From Desulfobacula sp043827005 (lineage in GTDB: Bacteria; Desulfobacterota; Desulfobacteria; Desulfobacterales; Desulfobacteraceae): 64,000 bases of DNA. The position numbers were made by a program, and so were the translations under genes. The notes under the pieces are model-generated. The model worked only from the letters and a program-made list of their open reading frames with translations. It was not told the DNA's origin and searched no databases. The DNA lies in the NCBI GenBank assembly GCA_043827005.1, contig JBDRPM010000019.1, positions 1-64,000 of the forward strand, written 5' to 3'. Below are positions 1-8,900 of this stretch, in pieces; position 1 is the first letter of the stretch; each line of letters opens with the position of its first letter.

Positions 1-69
1 AGGAACAAGCTTTCCATCAGCGGAATAGACTGACGTCATTCCGATTTTTTTTCCTAATAATGCGCTCAT
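1..69 (-). CDS. rplC: 50S ribosomal protein L3, N-terminal fragment
   Basis: The reverse complement opens with ATG at 69 and encodes 23 residues with the L3 N-terminal signature GKKIGMTSVY followed by DGKLVP, before the window edge cuts the gene. L3 is a large-subunit assembly-initiator protein that binds 23S rRNA. It lies 21 nt downstream of rpsJ, the standard first-to-second gene order of the S10 operon. Only the first tenth of the protein is visible, so identity rests on this motif plus position; both agree well. Confidence 0.9.
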   Translation of the reverse strand, partial: MSALLGKKIGMTSVYSADGKLVP

Positions 70-90
70 AATTTGGTTCCTGTTATTGAC

Positions 91-399
91 CTATAATTTA
101 ATTTCTACATCCACGCCCGGCGAAAGATCAAGTTTCATTAATGCATCAACTGTCTGCTGGGTGGGTTCCAGAATATCCATCATTCTTTTATGTGTTCTGA
201 TTTCAAACTGCTCACGTGATTTCTTGTTCACATGAGGAGAACGCAATACCGTAAACTTGTTTATCCGTGTTGGAAGCGGTACCGGTCCTACAATTTTTGC
301 TCCGGTCTTCCTGGCGGTATCAACAATATCTACTGAAGACTGATCCAGAAGCTTATGATCATATGCTTTGAGCCTGATCCTGATTTTTGTTTTTAACAT
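91..399 (-). CDS. rpsJ: 30S ribosomal protein S10
   Basis: A 102-residue protein of exactly the usual S10 length. It begins with the typical KIRIRLKAYDH segment, contains the GPVPLPT and SPHVNKKSREQFE blocks that define S10/NusE, and ends with the acidic DVEIKL tail. S10 sits in the 30S head and, as NusE, takes part in transcription antitermination. It follows tuf by 21 nt and precedes rplC, so tuf and the S10 operon are probably co-transcribed here. No oddities are seen. Confidence 0.97.
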   Translation of the reverse strand: MLKTKIRIRLKAYDHKLLDQSSVDIVDTARKTGAKIVGPVPLPTRINKFTVLRSPHVNKKSREQFEIRTHKRMMDILEPTQQTVDALMKLDLSPGVDVEIKL

Positions 400-420
400 G
401 ATCGAAAAGTTCTTCCTATC

Positions 421-1614
421 TTATTCTACAATTTCACCGATAACACCGGCGCCGACAGTCCGTCCACCTTCCCTGATTGCAAACCTGAGCTCTTTTTCCA
501 TTGCAATGGGGTGGATCAACTCTACATTAATGGTTGCATTGTCTCCGGGCATGATCATTTCAACACCTTCTTCCAGTGTCAATACCCCTGTTATATCCGT
601 TGTCCTGAAAAAGAACTGGGGTCTGTAACCACTGAAAAACGGCGTATGACGGCCACCCTCTTCCTTGCTCAAAGCATACATCTCTGCCTTGAACTTTGTA
701 TGAGGGTTAATCGTTCCGGGTTTAGAAACGACCTGGCCTCTTTCTACCTGATCCCGTTTGGTTCCACGAAGAAGAAGACCTACGTTGTCTCCTGCCTGGC
801 CTTCGTCAAGCAGTTTCCTGAACATTTCAACACCGGTACAAACTGTCTTTTGAGTATCCCTGATACCAACAATTTCAACTTCTTCACCGGTTTTTACAAT
901 GCCGCGTTCGATTCTTCCGGTAACAACGGTTCCACGACCTGAAATGCTGAATACATCCTCAACAGGCATCAGGAAGGGTTTTGCCGTATCTCTTATCGGT
1001 TCCGGAACATAAGAATCAAGGACATCAAGAAGTTCAAAAATACATTTGGCTTCTTCACTGTTCACATCATCACTTTCAAGGGCCTTAAGCGCACTGCCCC
1101 TGATGATCGGTGTTGTGTCCCCGGGAAATTCATAGGTATCCAGCAGTTCCTGAAGTTCCATCTCAACCAGCTCGATCAGTTCCTCATCATCCACCATGTC
1201 ACATTTGTTTAAAAACACAACGATTGTGGGCACACCCACCTGACGCGCAAGCAGGATATGCTCTCTTGTCTGCGGCATGGGGCCGTCATCAGCACTGACG
1301 ACCAATATGGCGCCGTCCATCTGGGCTGCACCTGTGATCATGTTTTTAATGTAATCGGCATGGCCCGGGCAGTCCACATGAGCATAGTGACGATTCTTTG
1401 TCTCATACTCTACATGGGCTGTGGCAATGGTGATGCCGCGTTCTCTTTCTTCAGGTGCTTTATCAATCTCGTCAAACGGAACATACGAACCAAAACCCTT
1501 CATTGCTGAATGCTTGGTGATCGCTGCTGTAAGCGTTGTTTTCCCATGGTCGATATGACCGATTGTTCCGATGTTCACATGCGGCTTTGTCCGCTCAAAT
1601 TTTTCCTTAGCCAT
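421..1614 (-). CDS. tuf: Elongation factor Tu
   Basis: EF-Tu is the GTPase that carries aminoacyl-tRNA to the ribosome. The 397-residue protein has the G1 loop GHIDHGKTT, the DCPGH motif (G3), NKCD (G4) and GSAL (G5), then the two beta-barrel domains ending in VGAGVIGEIVE. The start was placed at the ATG at 1614, which opens MAKEKFERTKP and has an AGGAGG ribosome site at 1624-1629; a longer in-frame extension upstream would run into the adjacent tRNA gene and is rejected. It is the first protein gene after four tRNA genes and is followed by rpsJ. In many proteobacteria a tuf copy lies behind this same tRNA set but leads to secE/nusG; here it leads into the S10 operon. Confidence 0.98.
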   Translation of the reverse strand: MAKEKFERTKPHVNIGTIGHIDHGKTTLTAAITKHSAMKGFGSYVPFDEIDKAPEERERGITIATAHVEYETKNRHYAHVDCPGHADYIKNMITGAAQMDGAILVVSADDGPMPQTREHILLARQVGVPTIVVFLNKCDMVDDEELIELVEMELQELLDTYEFPGDTTPIIRGSALKALESDDVNSEEAKCIFELLDVLDSYVPEPIRDTAKPFLMPVEDVFSISGRGTVVTGRIERGIVKTGEEVEIVGIRDTQKTVCTGVEMFRKLLDEGQAGDNVGLLLRGTKRDQVERGQVVSKPGTINPHTKFKAEMYALSKEEGGRHTPFFSGYRPQFFFRTTDITGVLTLEEGVEMIMPGDNATINVELIHPIAMEKELRFAIREGGRTVGAGVIGEIVE

Positions 1615-1640
1615 TTTCTTAACTCCTCCTGCCGTTGTTT

Positions 1641-1717
1641 TGGAGCCCATGAACGGAATCGAACCGTTGAACCTCTTCCTTACCAAGGAAGCGCTCTACC
1701 GACTGAGCTACATGGGC
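1641..1717 (-). tRNA. thrT: tRNA-Thr(GGT)
   Basis: The reverse strand folds as a cloverleaf: acceptor GCCCATG paired with CATGGGC, anticodon loop TTGGTAA (anticodon GGT), T-arm with GTTCGATTC, and an encoded CCA end. It is the last of four tRNAs before tuf, matching the thrU-tyrU-glyT-thrT-tufB order of other proteobacteria. Confidence 0.95.
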
Positions 1718-1784
1718 CCGAAAAGGCGATTCAAATTAACCAATGTCTTAACTCAAACCATTATTTAGTAGAGACCAAAAGAAG

Positions 1785-1860
1785 TGGAGCGGGAGACGAG
1801 GCTCGAACTCGCGACATTCAGCTTGGAAGGCTGAAGCTCTACCAACTGAGCTACTCCCGC
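1785..1860 (-). tRNA. glyT: tRNA-Gly(TCC)
   Basis: Cloverleaf with acceptor GCGGGAG/CTCCCGC, anticodon stem TCAGC/GCTGA around loop CTTCCAA (anticodon TCC), T-loop TTCGAGC and an encoded CCA end. Third gene of the tRNA-tuf operon. Confidence 0.95.
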
Positions 1861-1949
1861 ATACATTGAAACTATCTAGCTAACGTATGCATTAGCTATG
1901 TAGTAACGACCCACCAAAACAACGATTAAAGATCTCCTACACAACACTA

Positions 1950-2034
1950 TGGTGGTGGGGGGAGGATTTGAACCTCCGAAGGCTGAGTCGTCAGATTTAC
2001 AGTCTGATCCCTTTGACCACTCGGGAACCCCACC
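1950..2034 (-). tRNA. tyrU: tRNA-Tyr(GTA)
   Basis: An 85-nt class II tRNA with acceptor GGTGGGG/CCCCACC, anticodon stem TCAGA/TCTGA around CTGTAAA (anticodon GTA), the long variable arm expected of bacterial tRNA-Tyr, and an encoded CCA end. Second gene of the tRNA-tuf operon. Confidence 0.95.
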
Positions 2035-2042
2035 AATATTTT

Positions 2043-2118
2043 TGGAGCCGATACCCCGAATCGAACGGAGGACATTCTCATTACAAGTGAGATGCTCTAC
2101 CTACTGAGCTATATCGGC
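2043..2118 (-). tRNA. thrU: tRNA-Thr(TGT)
   Basis: Cloverleaf with acceptor GCCGATA/TATCGGC, anticodon stem TCTCA/TGAGA around CTTGTAA (anticodon TGT), T-loop TTCGATT and an encoded CCA end. First gene of the tRNA-tuf operon and only 8 nt from tRNA-Tyr. Confidence 0.95.
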
Positions 2119-2163
2119 CCATCTTATGTCGCAAATATTATCTCACGGCAAAAAGATCGCAAG

Positions 2164-2192
2164 ATAGTATCAGAAAGATTCAAGATAATCAA
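2164..2192 (-). promoter_or_regulatory. Candidate sigma-70 promoter of the tRNA-tuf-S10 operon
   Basis: On the minus strand TTGATT (2192-2187) is followed after 17 nt by TACTAT (2169-2164), preceded by TGA as in extended -10 elements. It sits about 45 nt upstream of the first tRNA. This is a consensus-based inference. Confidence 0.55.
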
Positions 2193-2264
2193 CTTAAATT
2201 TTAAAAAAAGTTTTTAGGACATAAAAAAAATGCATAAAAACCCTGATTACTTTTCCCCTCCTAC

Positions 2265-2356
2265 TAACGGCCATGGGCCGCCATGGGATTTTACCCTGGT
2301 CTGCCCACAACAAAACATGAAAGAATTCAATAAGTTTTTCTATTCTTTCATATAAA
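2265..2356 (-). repeat. Dispersed ~92-bp repeat, copy 1
   Basis: Opposite orientation to the other five copies. Read on the plus strand it runs from TAACGGCCATGGGCCGCC to TTCTTTCATATAAA. It has two inverted-repeat blocks: the near-palindrome CGGCCATGGGCCG, and ATGAAAGAA paired with TTCTTTCAT about 20 nt apart. It is the most diverged copy (GGGATTTTACCC in the centre) and the only one not placed just after a gene's 3' end. Confidence 0.85.
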
Positions 2357-2608
2357 ATTGCCTTGTTTTTTTATCTGATTCAGCCGGTCTTAAGACCAAA
2401 ACATAGTCCTGTTTTTCCCAAAAAAGCAAAAAAAGCAAGGTTATTAAATTTTAACAACTCATTAACTTATACAATTTTAAATTAAAACACAAGAACTGTT
2501 TAGCAATTCAATCAGATTCCTGCAATATCATTTTAAATCGCTTCAAATTTCATTAAATAAAAACTCATGTATCCTGATATATGAAACAAAAAAGCCGCAT
2601 ATATGTAC

Positions 2609-2637
2609 TTGACAAGTGTTTCACAATTTAATACTTA
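2609..2637 (+). promoter_or_regulatory. Candidate sigma-70 promoter of the MltD-like gene
   Basis: A perfect TTGACA (2609-2614) is followed by a 17-nt spacer and TACTTA (2632-2637), about 40 nt upstream of the chosen start codon. Consensus match only. Confidence 0.5.
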
Positions 2638-2677
2638 ATTCGGAACTTAAAATTTAATGCAACAGTCAAGGAAGCAT

Positions 2678-4543
2678 ATGTTTAACTATAAAATGGTCAT
2701 TATCTTAACACTTTTCTTGATCACTGCGGGCTGTCAACACACTGCTTCAAATTCTGCCGCTCCTTTTGAAACAATTAGTTTTTCAGCATCCAATACCAAA
2801 AATACAAAGGACACCCTTGACCCATCTGGAAGCAAAACCAAGGCCGACAAGATCGGCCAAAATTTTGATCCGTCCGATAGCAACACCGTATCTGTAAACT
2901 TGCCGCATTTATCATTGCCAGACGAAACCAGTGATAATCCTGCCCTTATAAATGCGGATGAAAAAACAGACAAACAGGATGACGCTGACCCCAATGCCCA
3001 GGAAAAAATAGACCGGGCTCTTGAACTTTGCAGTGATGCCCAGCAGATGTGGGAAGAAGGGAAACTGGAAGAAGCATTAAGCAATCTGGATTCAGCCTAT
3101 TCCTCCATTCTGGAAATCGATTCCGATGCGCCTGCTGAAGAGAATCAGCAAAAAGAAGACATCCGGTACATGATTTCCAAACGGATACTTGAAATATACG
3201 CCTCCCGCCAGATTGTTATCACCGGCCCGTACAATGAAATACCCATCACCCTTAACACTTATGTTGAAGATGAGATCAAACGACTGACCGGCCCTGAACG
3301 ACAGTTTCTGATTGAGTCGCTTGAACGGTCACAACTATACCGGCCCTTTATTGTTGCTGAACTAAAAAAAGCCGGCCTGCCTGAGGCGCTCTCCTGGCTG
3401 CCTTTGATTGAAAGCGGCTTTAAAATCAGGGCGCTTTCTTCTGCCAGGGCCCTGGGACTATGGCAGTTTATTCCATCCACAGGATATAAATTCGGCCTGA
3501 CCCGCAACGACTATATTGATGAACGCCTTGATCCTGAAAAATCCACACGGGCTGCCATCAATTACCTTAAAGACCTTCACAATCTTTTCGGTGACTGGAC
3601 AACCGCTCTTGCGTCATATAATTGCGGAGAATCCAGGGTGTTGAGAATCATCAGAAAACAGCGAATCAACTATCTTGATAATTTCTGGGATCTTTATCAG
3701 AACCTGCCCAGGGAAACCTCACGATATGTTCCCAGATTTCTGGCAACACTTCATATTGTCAACAATCTTGAGCAATATAACATTCAAATTAATACCCCGT
3801 TATCCCCTATTGAGTATCAGCTCTGTGAAATCAAAAAACAGGTTCATCTCAAAGATATTGCCGAAGAAATCGGTGTTGACACAACCATACTCAAAGAACT
3901 GAATGCTGAACTCAGATATGCCCTGCTGCCCCCTGAACCATATAAATTAAAAATACCCGTGGATAAAGCAGAGCTGTTTTTGTCAAAAATCGACACCATC
4001 CAAACAAGCTATTCGCCACCGCCCATGTATGTATTTCACAGGGTCAGAAAAGGAGAAACCGTATCTGAAATTGCTGAAAAATATAAAACATCCATCCGTT
4101 CGGTGTGTCAGGTCAACAACATCAACCAGGCCCGCAGAATCTATGCGGGTAAAATTTTGAAAATCCCCAGCAGAACCAATGGTCCCATTGTCGCTGATTC
4201 AGCTGCCCATAAAATTCCTCCAGGCCAAACCATTACATACATTGTCAAGCGGGGGGACAGTCTATGGAATATTGCCAGAAGTTTTGGCATAACAACCAAA
4301 CAGATCATAAGTGCAAACAATATGGTCAATACAAGCTTAAGCATCGGCCAGACCCTTCATATCTCAAACGGAAATCAACCGAAGACTGCAAAAGAGGATG
4401 CTGCCACATACCAGGTTTGCTCCGGGGACAGCCCGTTTGCCATTGCAAAAAAGCACAATATGGACGTAAGCCGCCTTCTTGCATTAAATCAATTGAGCAA
4501 ACACAGTAAAATCTTTCCAGGGCAACATTTAATCGTTGAATAA
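2678..4543 (+). CDS. MltD-like membrane-bound lytic murein transglycosylase with three LysM domains
   Basis: Predicted lipoprotein that cleaves peptidoglycan glycan strands, forming 1,6-anhydromuramic acid ends. A signal peptide with lipobox ITAGC puts the lipidated Cys at residue 19. A low-complexity linker and a short helical region lead to the SLT domain (about residues 200-360), with the catalytic Glu in PLIESGF (about residue 245), then ARALGLWQF and ASYNCG. Three LysM peptidoglycan-binding repeats follow (about 455-510, 525-570 and 575-621). The ATG at 2678 is chosen because AAGGAAG lies just upstream; an ATG at 2657 adds seven residues but has no ribosome site. The stop is 11 nt before tRNA-Arg, so the two may share a transcript. 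Likely anchored to the outer membrane. Confidence 0.9.
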   Translation: MFNYKMVIILTLFLITAGCQHTASNSAAPFETISFSASNTKNTKDTLDPSGSKTKADKIGQNFDPSDSNTVSVNLPHLSLPDETSDNPALINADEKTDKQDDADPNAQEKIDRALELCSDAQQMWEEGKLEEALSNLDSAYSSILEIDSDAPAEENQQKEDIRYMISKRILEIYASRQIVITGPYNEIPITLNTYVEDEIKRLTGPERQFLIESLERSQLYRPFIVAELKKAGLPEALSWLPLIESGFKIRALSSARALGLWQFIPSTGYKFGLTRNDYIDERLDPEKSTRAAINYLKDLHNLFGDWTTALASYNCGESRVLRIIRKQRINYLDNFWDLYQNLPRETSRYVPRFLATLHIVNNLEQYNIQINTPLSPIEYQLCEIKKQVHLKDIAEEIGVDTTILKELNAELRYALLPPEPYKLKIPVDKAELFLSKIDTIQTSYSPPPMYVFHRVRKGETVSEIAEKYKTSIRSVCQVNNINQARRIYAGKILKIPSRTNGPIVADSAAHKIPPGQTITYIVKRGDSLWNIARSFGITTKQIISANNMVNTSLSIGQTLHISNGNQPKTAKEDAATYQVCSGDSPFAIAKKHNMDVSRLLALNQLSKHSKIFPGQHLIVE

Positions 4544-4554
4544 TAAAACCCACT

Positions 4555-4629
4555 GCCCCCGTAGCTCAGTGGATAGAGCATAGGATTCCTAATCCTTGAG
4601 CGCAGGTTCGATTCCTGCCGGGGGCACCA
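4555..4629 (+). tRNA. tRNA-Arg(CCT)
   Basis: A 75-nt cloverleaf with acceptor GCCCCCG/CGGGGGC, anticodon loop TTCCTAA (anticodon CCT), T-arm GCAGGTTCGATTCCTGC and an encoded CCA end. It lies 11 nt after the transglycosylase gene and 15 nt before the U32 gene, with no obvious promoter of its own. No integrase or direct repeat of its 3' end was noticed nearby, so it does not look like a used attachment site. Confidence 0.95.
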
Positions 4630-4644
4630 CGGCATAAAAAAAAT

Positions 4645-5865
4645 ATGAAAAAACCAATTCGCAAACCTGAACTATTGGCTCCGGCCGGCAATTTTGAAAA
4701 GCTGGAGATTGCTATCCATTATGGTGCTGATGCTGTCTATCTGGCTGGAAAAAATTTCAGTCTGAGAAATTTTTCCGGTAATTTTACAGATGCTGAACTG
4801 CTGGATGCTGTGACCTATGCCCACCAGCACAATACAAAGGTCTATCTTGCCTGCAACATTTATTCGCGTACTCACGAACAAAAAGAGATCGAAACTTTTC
4901 TGGCCCGGGTCGGTCAAATCAAGCCTGACGCCATTATTCTCTCTGATCCAGGCATTATCCGGCTGGCCCAGCGTATCATCCCTCAAATTGATATCCATCT
5001 GAGTACCCAGGCCAATACCACCAATGTGAGTGCTGCCAGTTTCTGGCACGAGATGGGGGTCAAACGGGTCAACCTGGCCAGGGAATTATCCCTGGAAGAG
5101 ATCAACGTCTTCCAGCATGAAACCCCCATAGAAACAGAAGTTTTTATCCATGGTGCCATGTGCATATCCTATTCCGGCCGTTGTCTGCTGAGCAGTTTTT
5201 TAAGCGGCAGGGACAGCAACCAGGGACTTTGCAGCCATCCTTGCCGATGGAAATACTCAGTGGTGGAAGAGTTGCGGCCCAATGAATACCATCCGCTTAT
5301 GGAAGATGAGCACGGATCTTATATTTTTAATTCAAAAGATCTGTGCATGATCGAGCACATACCGGAGCTGATCAATACCGGTATCACATCTTTTAAAATC
5401 GAAGGACGGATGAAAGGGATCAATTATCTTGCATCGGTGGTTAAAACTTACAGAGAAGCCATTGATGCCTGCATGGAAAATCCTGATCACTATAAAATCG
5501 ACGACAAATGGCTGGATGAACTTTTTCATGTGTTCCACAGAGAGTATTGCACGGGTTTCTTTTTTGGAAAACAGGATGCACAGCAACCCAATTACAGCAA
5601 CATTCATCATGGAAAAATTCACAGCTTTATAGGAAAAATACTGGCTGAAAAAGCAGATAGAACTTACAGCATCGGTATGCGGAATACACTGGGTAAAGAC
5701 GACGTCATCGAGGTTGTTTCTCCCGGAAGCCCGCCTAAATTTTCAAAGGTGTTAACCCTGCAGGATGAAAACAAAAATCCCATTGAAAATGCCCATCCAA
5801 ATACAATAGCTGTCATCAAACTTGAAATTCAATGCCAACACAATGATATTTTAAGAAAAAAATAA
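4645..5865 (+). CDS. trhP: U32-family tRNA hydroxylation protein (TrhP/YegQ type)
   Basis: A 406-residue member of the peptidase U32 family. Most bacterial members are now known as RNA or tRNA hydroxylases using prephenate-derived oxygen chemistry rather than proteases. The N-terminal ELLAPAGNFEKLEIAIHYGADAVY block and the Cys-rich signature HGAMCISYSGRCLLS ... GLCSHPCRW, followed by NSKDL and FKIEGRMK, match the TrhP/YegQ branch, which makes 5-hydroxyuridine at tRNA position 34. It is somewhat shorter than E. coli TrhP. It follows tRNA-Arg(CCT) by 15 nt; that tRNA lacks U34, so it is probably not its substrate. The subfamily is clear; exact substrate tRNAs are inferred. Confidence 0.85.
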   Translation: MKKPIRKPELLAPAGNFEKLEIAIHYGADAVYLAGKNFSLRNFSGNFTDAELLDAVTYAHQHNTKVYLACNIYSRTHEQKEIETFLARVGQIKPDAIILSDPGIIRLAQRIIPQIDIHLSTQANTTNVSAASFWHEMGVKRVNLARELSLEEINVFQHETPIETEVFIHGAMCISYSGRCLLSSFLSGRDSNQGLCSHPCRWKYSVVEELRPNEYHPLMEDEHGSYIFNSKDLCMIEHIPELINTGITSFKIEGRMKGINYLASVVKTYREAIDACMENPDHYKIDDKWLDELFHVFHREYCTGFFFGKQDAQQPNYSNIHHGKIHSFIGKILAEKADRTYSIGMRNTLGKDDVIEVVSPGSPPKFSKVLTLQDENKNPIENAHPNTIAVIKLEIQCQHNDILRKK

Positions 5866-5898
5866 AAAAAAAATCCACGACATTTCTCCATTCATGGT

Positions 5899-5927
5899 TT
5901 GACTTTTTTGCTTATCTTATGTAAATT
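5899..5927 (+). promoter_or_regulatory. Candidate sigma-70 promoter of the chemosensory operon
   Basis: TTGACT (5899-5904), a 17-nt spacer, and TAAATT (5922-5927), about 65 nt upstream of the hybrid cheA start. This is the only promoter-like element seen ahead of the operon. Confidence 0.45.
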
Positions 5928-5992
5928 ATCCGTATTTAATAATTGGGCATTTTTTACCTTTTCGTTGTTAAAACCCTTTCAGGAGATTTGAT

Positions 5993-8900
5993 ATGTTTGA
6001 AGATGACGAGACCTTGCAAATGTATATCGAAGAATCGCTGGATCATCTTGGTGATATAGAAAGTGATCTTTTAACCATTGAAGAAGCCGGGGCAGACATT
6101 GATCTGGATTTGGTAAATAATGTCTTTCGGGCTGCTCACTCCATAAAAGGCGGGGCCGGCTTCATGGGACTGAACACCATAAAAGACCTGGCACACCATC
6201 TGGAAAATGTTCTCGGCCTTGTCCGCACCAAAGAGCTGGTTCCCAATTCAACCCGAATCAGTGTGTTGCTCAAAGGATTTGACCAGCTTGAAAACCTGTT
6301 GAAAAATATTGAAACAAGCAATGATGTTGATGTATCCGGTCATATTGCAGACCTAGAAAATATTACCAAATCCGGTCTGCCTGAAGAAAAACAGAGCATG
6401 GTTGCCCAGATTGTGGATATTGCCTTAAAAGATGGCAGGGTTTTCACTCAGGTCTCTTTATATGAGATTGAACAATACAAGTCAGAGGGTAAAAATCTTT
6501 TCCTGGTTGAATATGACCTTATCACTGATATCCAGAGAAAAGATAAAAATCCCATTGAGGTATTGAACAGCCTTCAAAAAACCGGAACCATTATTGATTC
6601 AAGAATTGATTTTGATTCCGTGGGCCTGCTGTCTGAAGAATCAAGCCCGGTCAGGATCCCCTTTCAGGTTCTGTTTGCCTCTATTATTGAATATGATATG
6701 GCTGAAACCCTTTTTGATATTAAAAAGAAATACATCCATGCCATAACCGATGACATGATTGTTAAAAGCAATGCCACCAGCCTGGATGAAGAGCCTGCTG
6801 TCATGTCGGCCACAGCGCCTGTATCGGTTGCTGCACCTGCGCCTGTTCAACAGGCCCCAGCAAAACCGGTGCCAAAACCGATCACAAAACCAGCAGCAAA
6901 ACCGGCAGTCAAAGTGACCCCTCAAGTGGTGGTGGCCAGAGAAGAGGAGGATGACTTAGCTGAAACAAGGGAAAAAGATATTTCTGTCAGCACAAAACCT
7001 CAAACCTCCCTAAGAGTCAATGTCGGATTGCTTGATACCTTGATGAACCTTGCCGGCGAGCTGGTATTAAGCCGGAATCAACTGCTTCAAGGCATTAACT
7101 CTTCAAACAGTAAAGCCACTGAATTATCCGGCCAGCGCATTGACATGATCACCTCTGAACTTCAAGAGGCCATCATGAGAACAAGAATGCAGCCCATTTC
7201 CAATATTCTTAATAAATTCACCCGGATTGTCAGGGATCTGTCCCAGCAGTTGGGAAAAACCATTGAGCTTGAAATAGAAGGCAAAGATGTTGAACTGGAC
7301 AAAACCATTCTGGAAGCCATTAACGATCCATTGACACACCTGATCAGAAACTCTGTGGATCACGGGATCGAAACCCCTCTTGAAAGAGAACAGATGGGCA
7401 AGAACGCATCGGGTAAAATTACTTTAAAAGCATTTCATGAAGCCGGCCAGGTTAACCTGGTGATCTCGGATGACGGGCGCGGCCTTAACCCGGATAAACT
7501 TGCCAACTCTGCTGTTGATAAAGGTCTGCTGACTGAACAGCAGATTGCCGAGATGACTGACAAACAAAAAATGGAACTGATCTTTCTGCCTGGTTTCTCC
7601 ACAGCAGCAGAGGTCACGGATGTGTCCGGCCGTGGTGTTGGCATGGATGTTGTGGTCACGAACATTGAAAGTATGGGCGGTATTATTGAACTTGATTCTG
7701 TTTCGGGACAAGGGACTGACATTCAGATTAAACTGCCGCTCACCCTTGCCATTATCCCCAGCCAGATTACCTCTGTGGGCAATGAGCGATATGCAGTTCC
7801 CCAGGTCAATCTCAATGAACTGTTAAGAATTCCAGCCCACCAGATCAAAGAAAAAATCGAAAAAGTCGGAGATGCGGCAGTGGTTCGGTTGAGGGGCGAA
7901 CTCTTACCCCTTCTGAATCTTTCACAGATGCTGGGTATTAAAAAGACCTATACCGACCCTTCAAACAAAGAAAAGCAGCCTGACAGACGACAAAACATTG
8001 CCGACAGGCGGTCCAAACACCATATCATTACAGAAGATGGCGTGACAGTTGAAGCACCGGATGAAGGCGTTCAATTCCCGGATAGAGATGAAGAAGACCG
8101 ACGATACCGGGCCAACAGTGCCATGAATATTGCGGTGGTTTCTGCAGGCAATTTTAAATACGGCCTTGTTGTGGATCAGCTTTATGATTCTGAAGAAATT
8201 GTTGTCAAACCCGTGGGCCGGCATCTTAAAAAATGTACGGCATATGCCGGTGCCACCATCATGGGGGATGGAAAAGTAGCCCTGATCCTTGATATTTCAA
8301 ATCTTGCCCAGATGGCTGAACTGGCAGCTGTTTCTGAAGCAAGCCAGCAGGCCAGGGCTGCAGAAGCAGAAGCAGAAGCTGCCAAAGACAAGGCAGCATT
8401 GTTGATATTTAAAAATTCAGGGTCTGAATATTTTGCTGCACCGCTCAATATTGTTGAAAGAATAGAGCGGATTCCGACATCCAGCATTGAGCAGATAGGC
8501 AACAGCAGGGTGGTTCAATACCGGGGTGGCACACTGTCATTATATGAGTTGTCCCAGGTGTCTGATTTTAAACCGCTTGAACCAAAAGAACAGCAGGAAG
8601 TCATTGTTTTTAAAATTAAAAACAGAGAACTGGGCCTGATGGTGACGCCCCCCATTGATGCGCTTGAAGTCGCCCTGGATATTGATGAAAGCACGCTCAA
8701 GCAGCCCTCTATCAGTGGATCAATGATCATCAACGGACATACAACGCTTTTGGTTGATATTTTTGAAATGATCAAAATTTTAAACCCGGAATGGTTTGGA
8801 GAAGAAGCAAAAGTGGCCAAGGAGATGGCTGAATCAGGTGAAAAAATTATTCTGTTTGCCGAAGACTCTGCTTTTTTTAGAAACCAGGTCAAAACCTTTA

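Larger units (their letters stand above)
2119..2677. other. Divergent intergenic region, no gene seen
   Basis: This AT-rich stretch separates the minus-strand tRNA operon from the plus-strand transglycosylase gene. It holds a candidate promoter toward each side and one copy of the dispersed ~92-bp repeat (2265-2356). No convincing ORF or structured RNA was recognised in the remainder. Confidence 0.7.

Noticed and set aside
368..1509. Several open frames on the plus strand opposite tuf and rpsJ
   Set aside because: They are antisense shadows of conserved genes, with no ribosome sites and no protein-like composition.
4555..4629. tRNA-Arg(CCT) as an integration site
   Set aside because: No integrase, no duplicated tRNA 3' end and no foreign-looking block next to it; the neighbouring genes are ordinary housekeeping genes.
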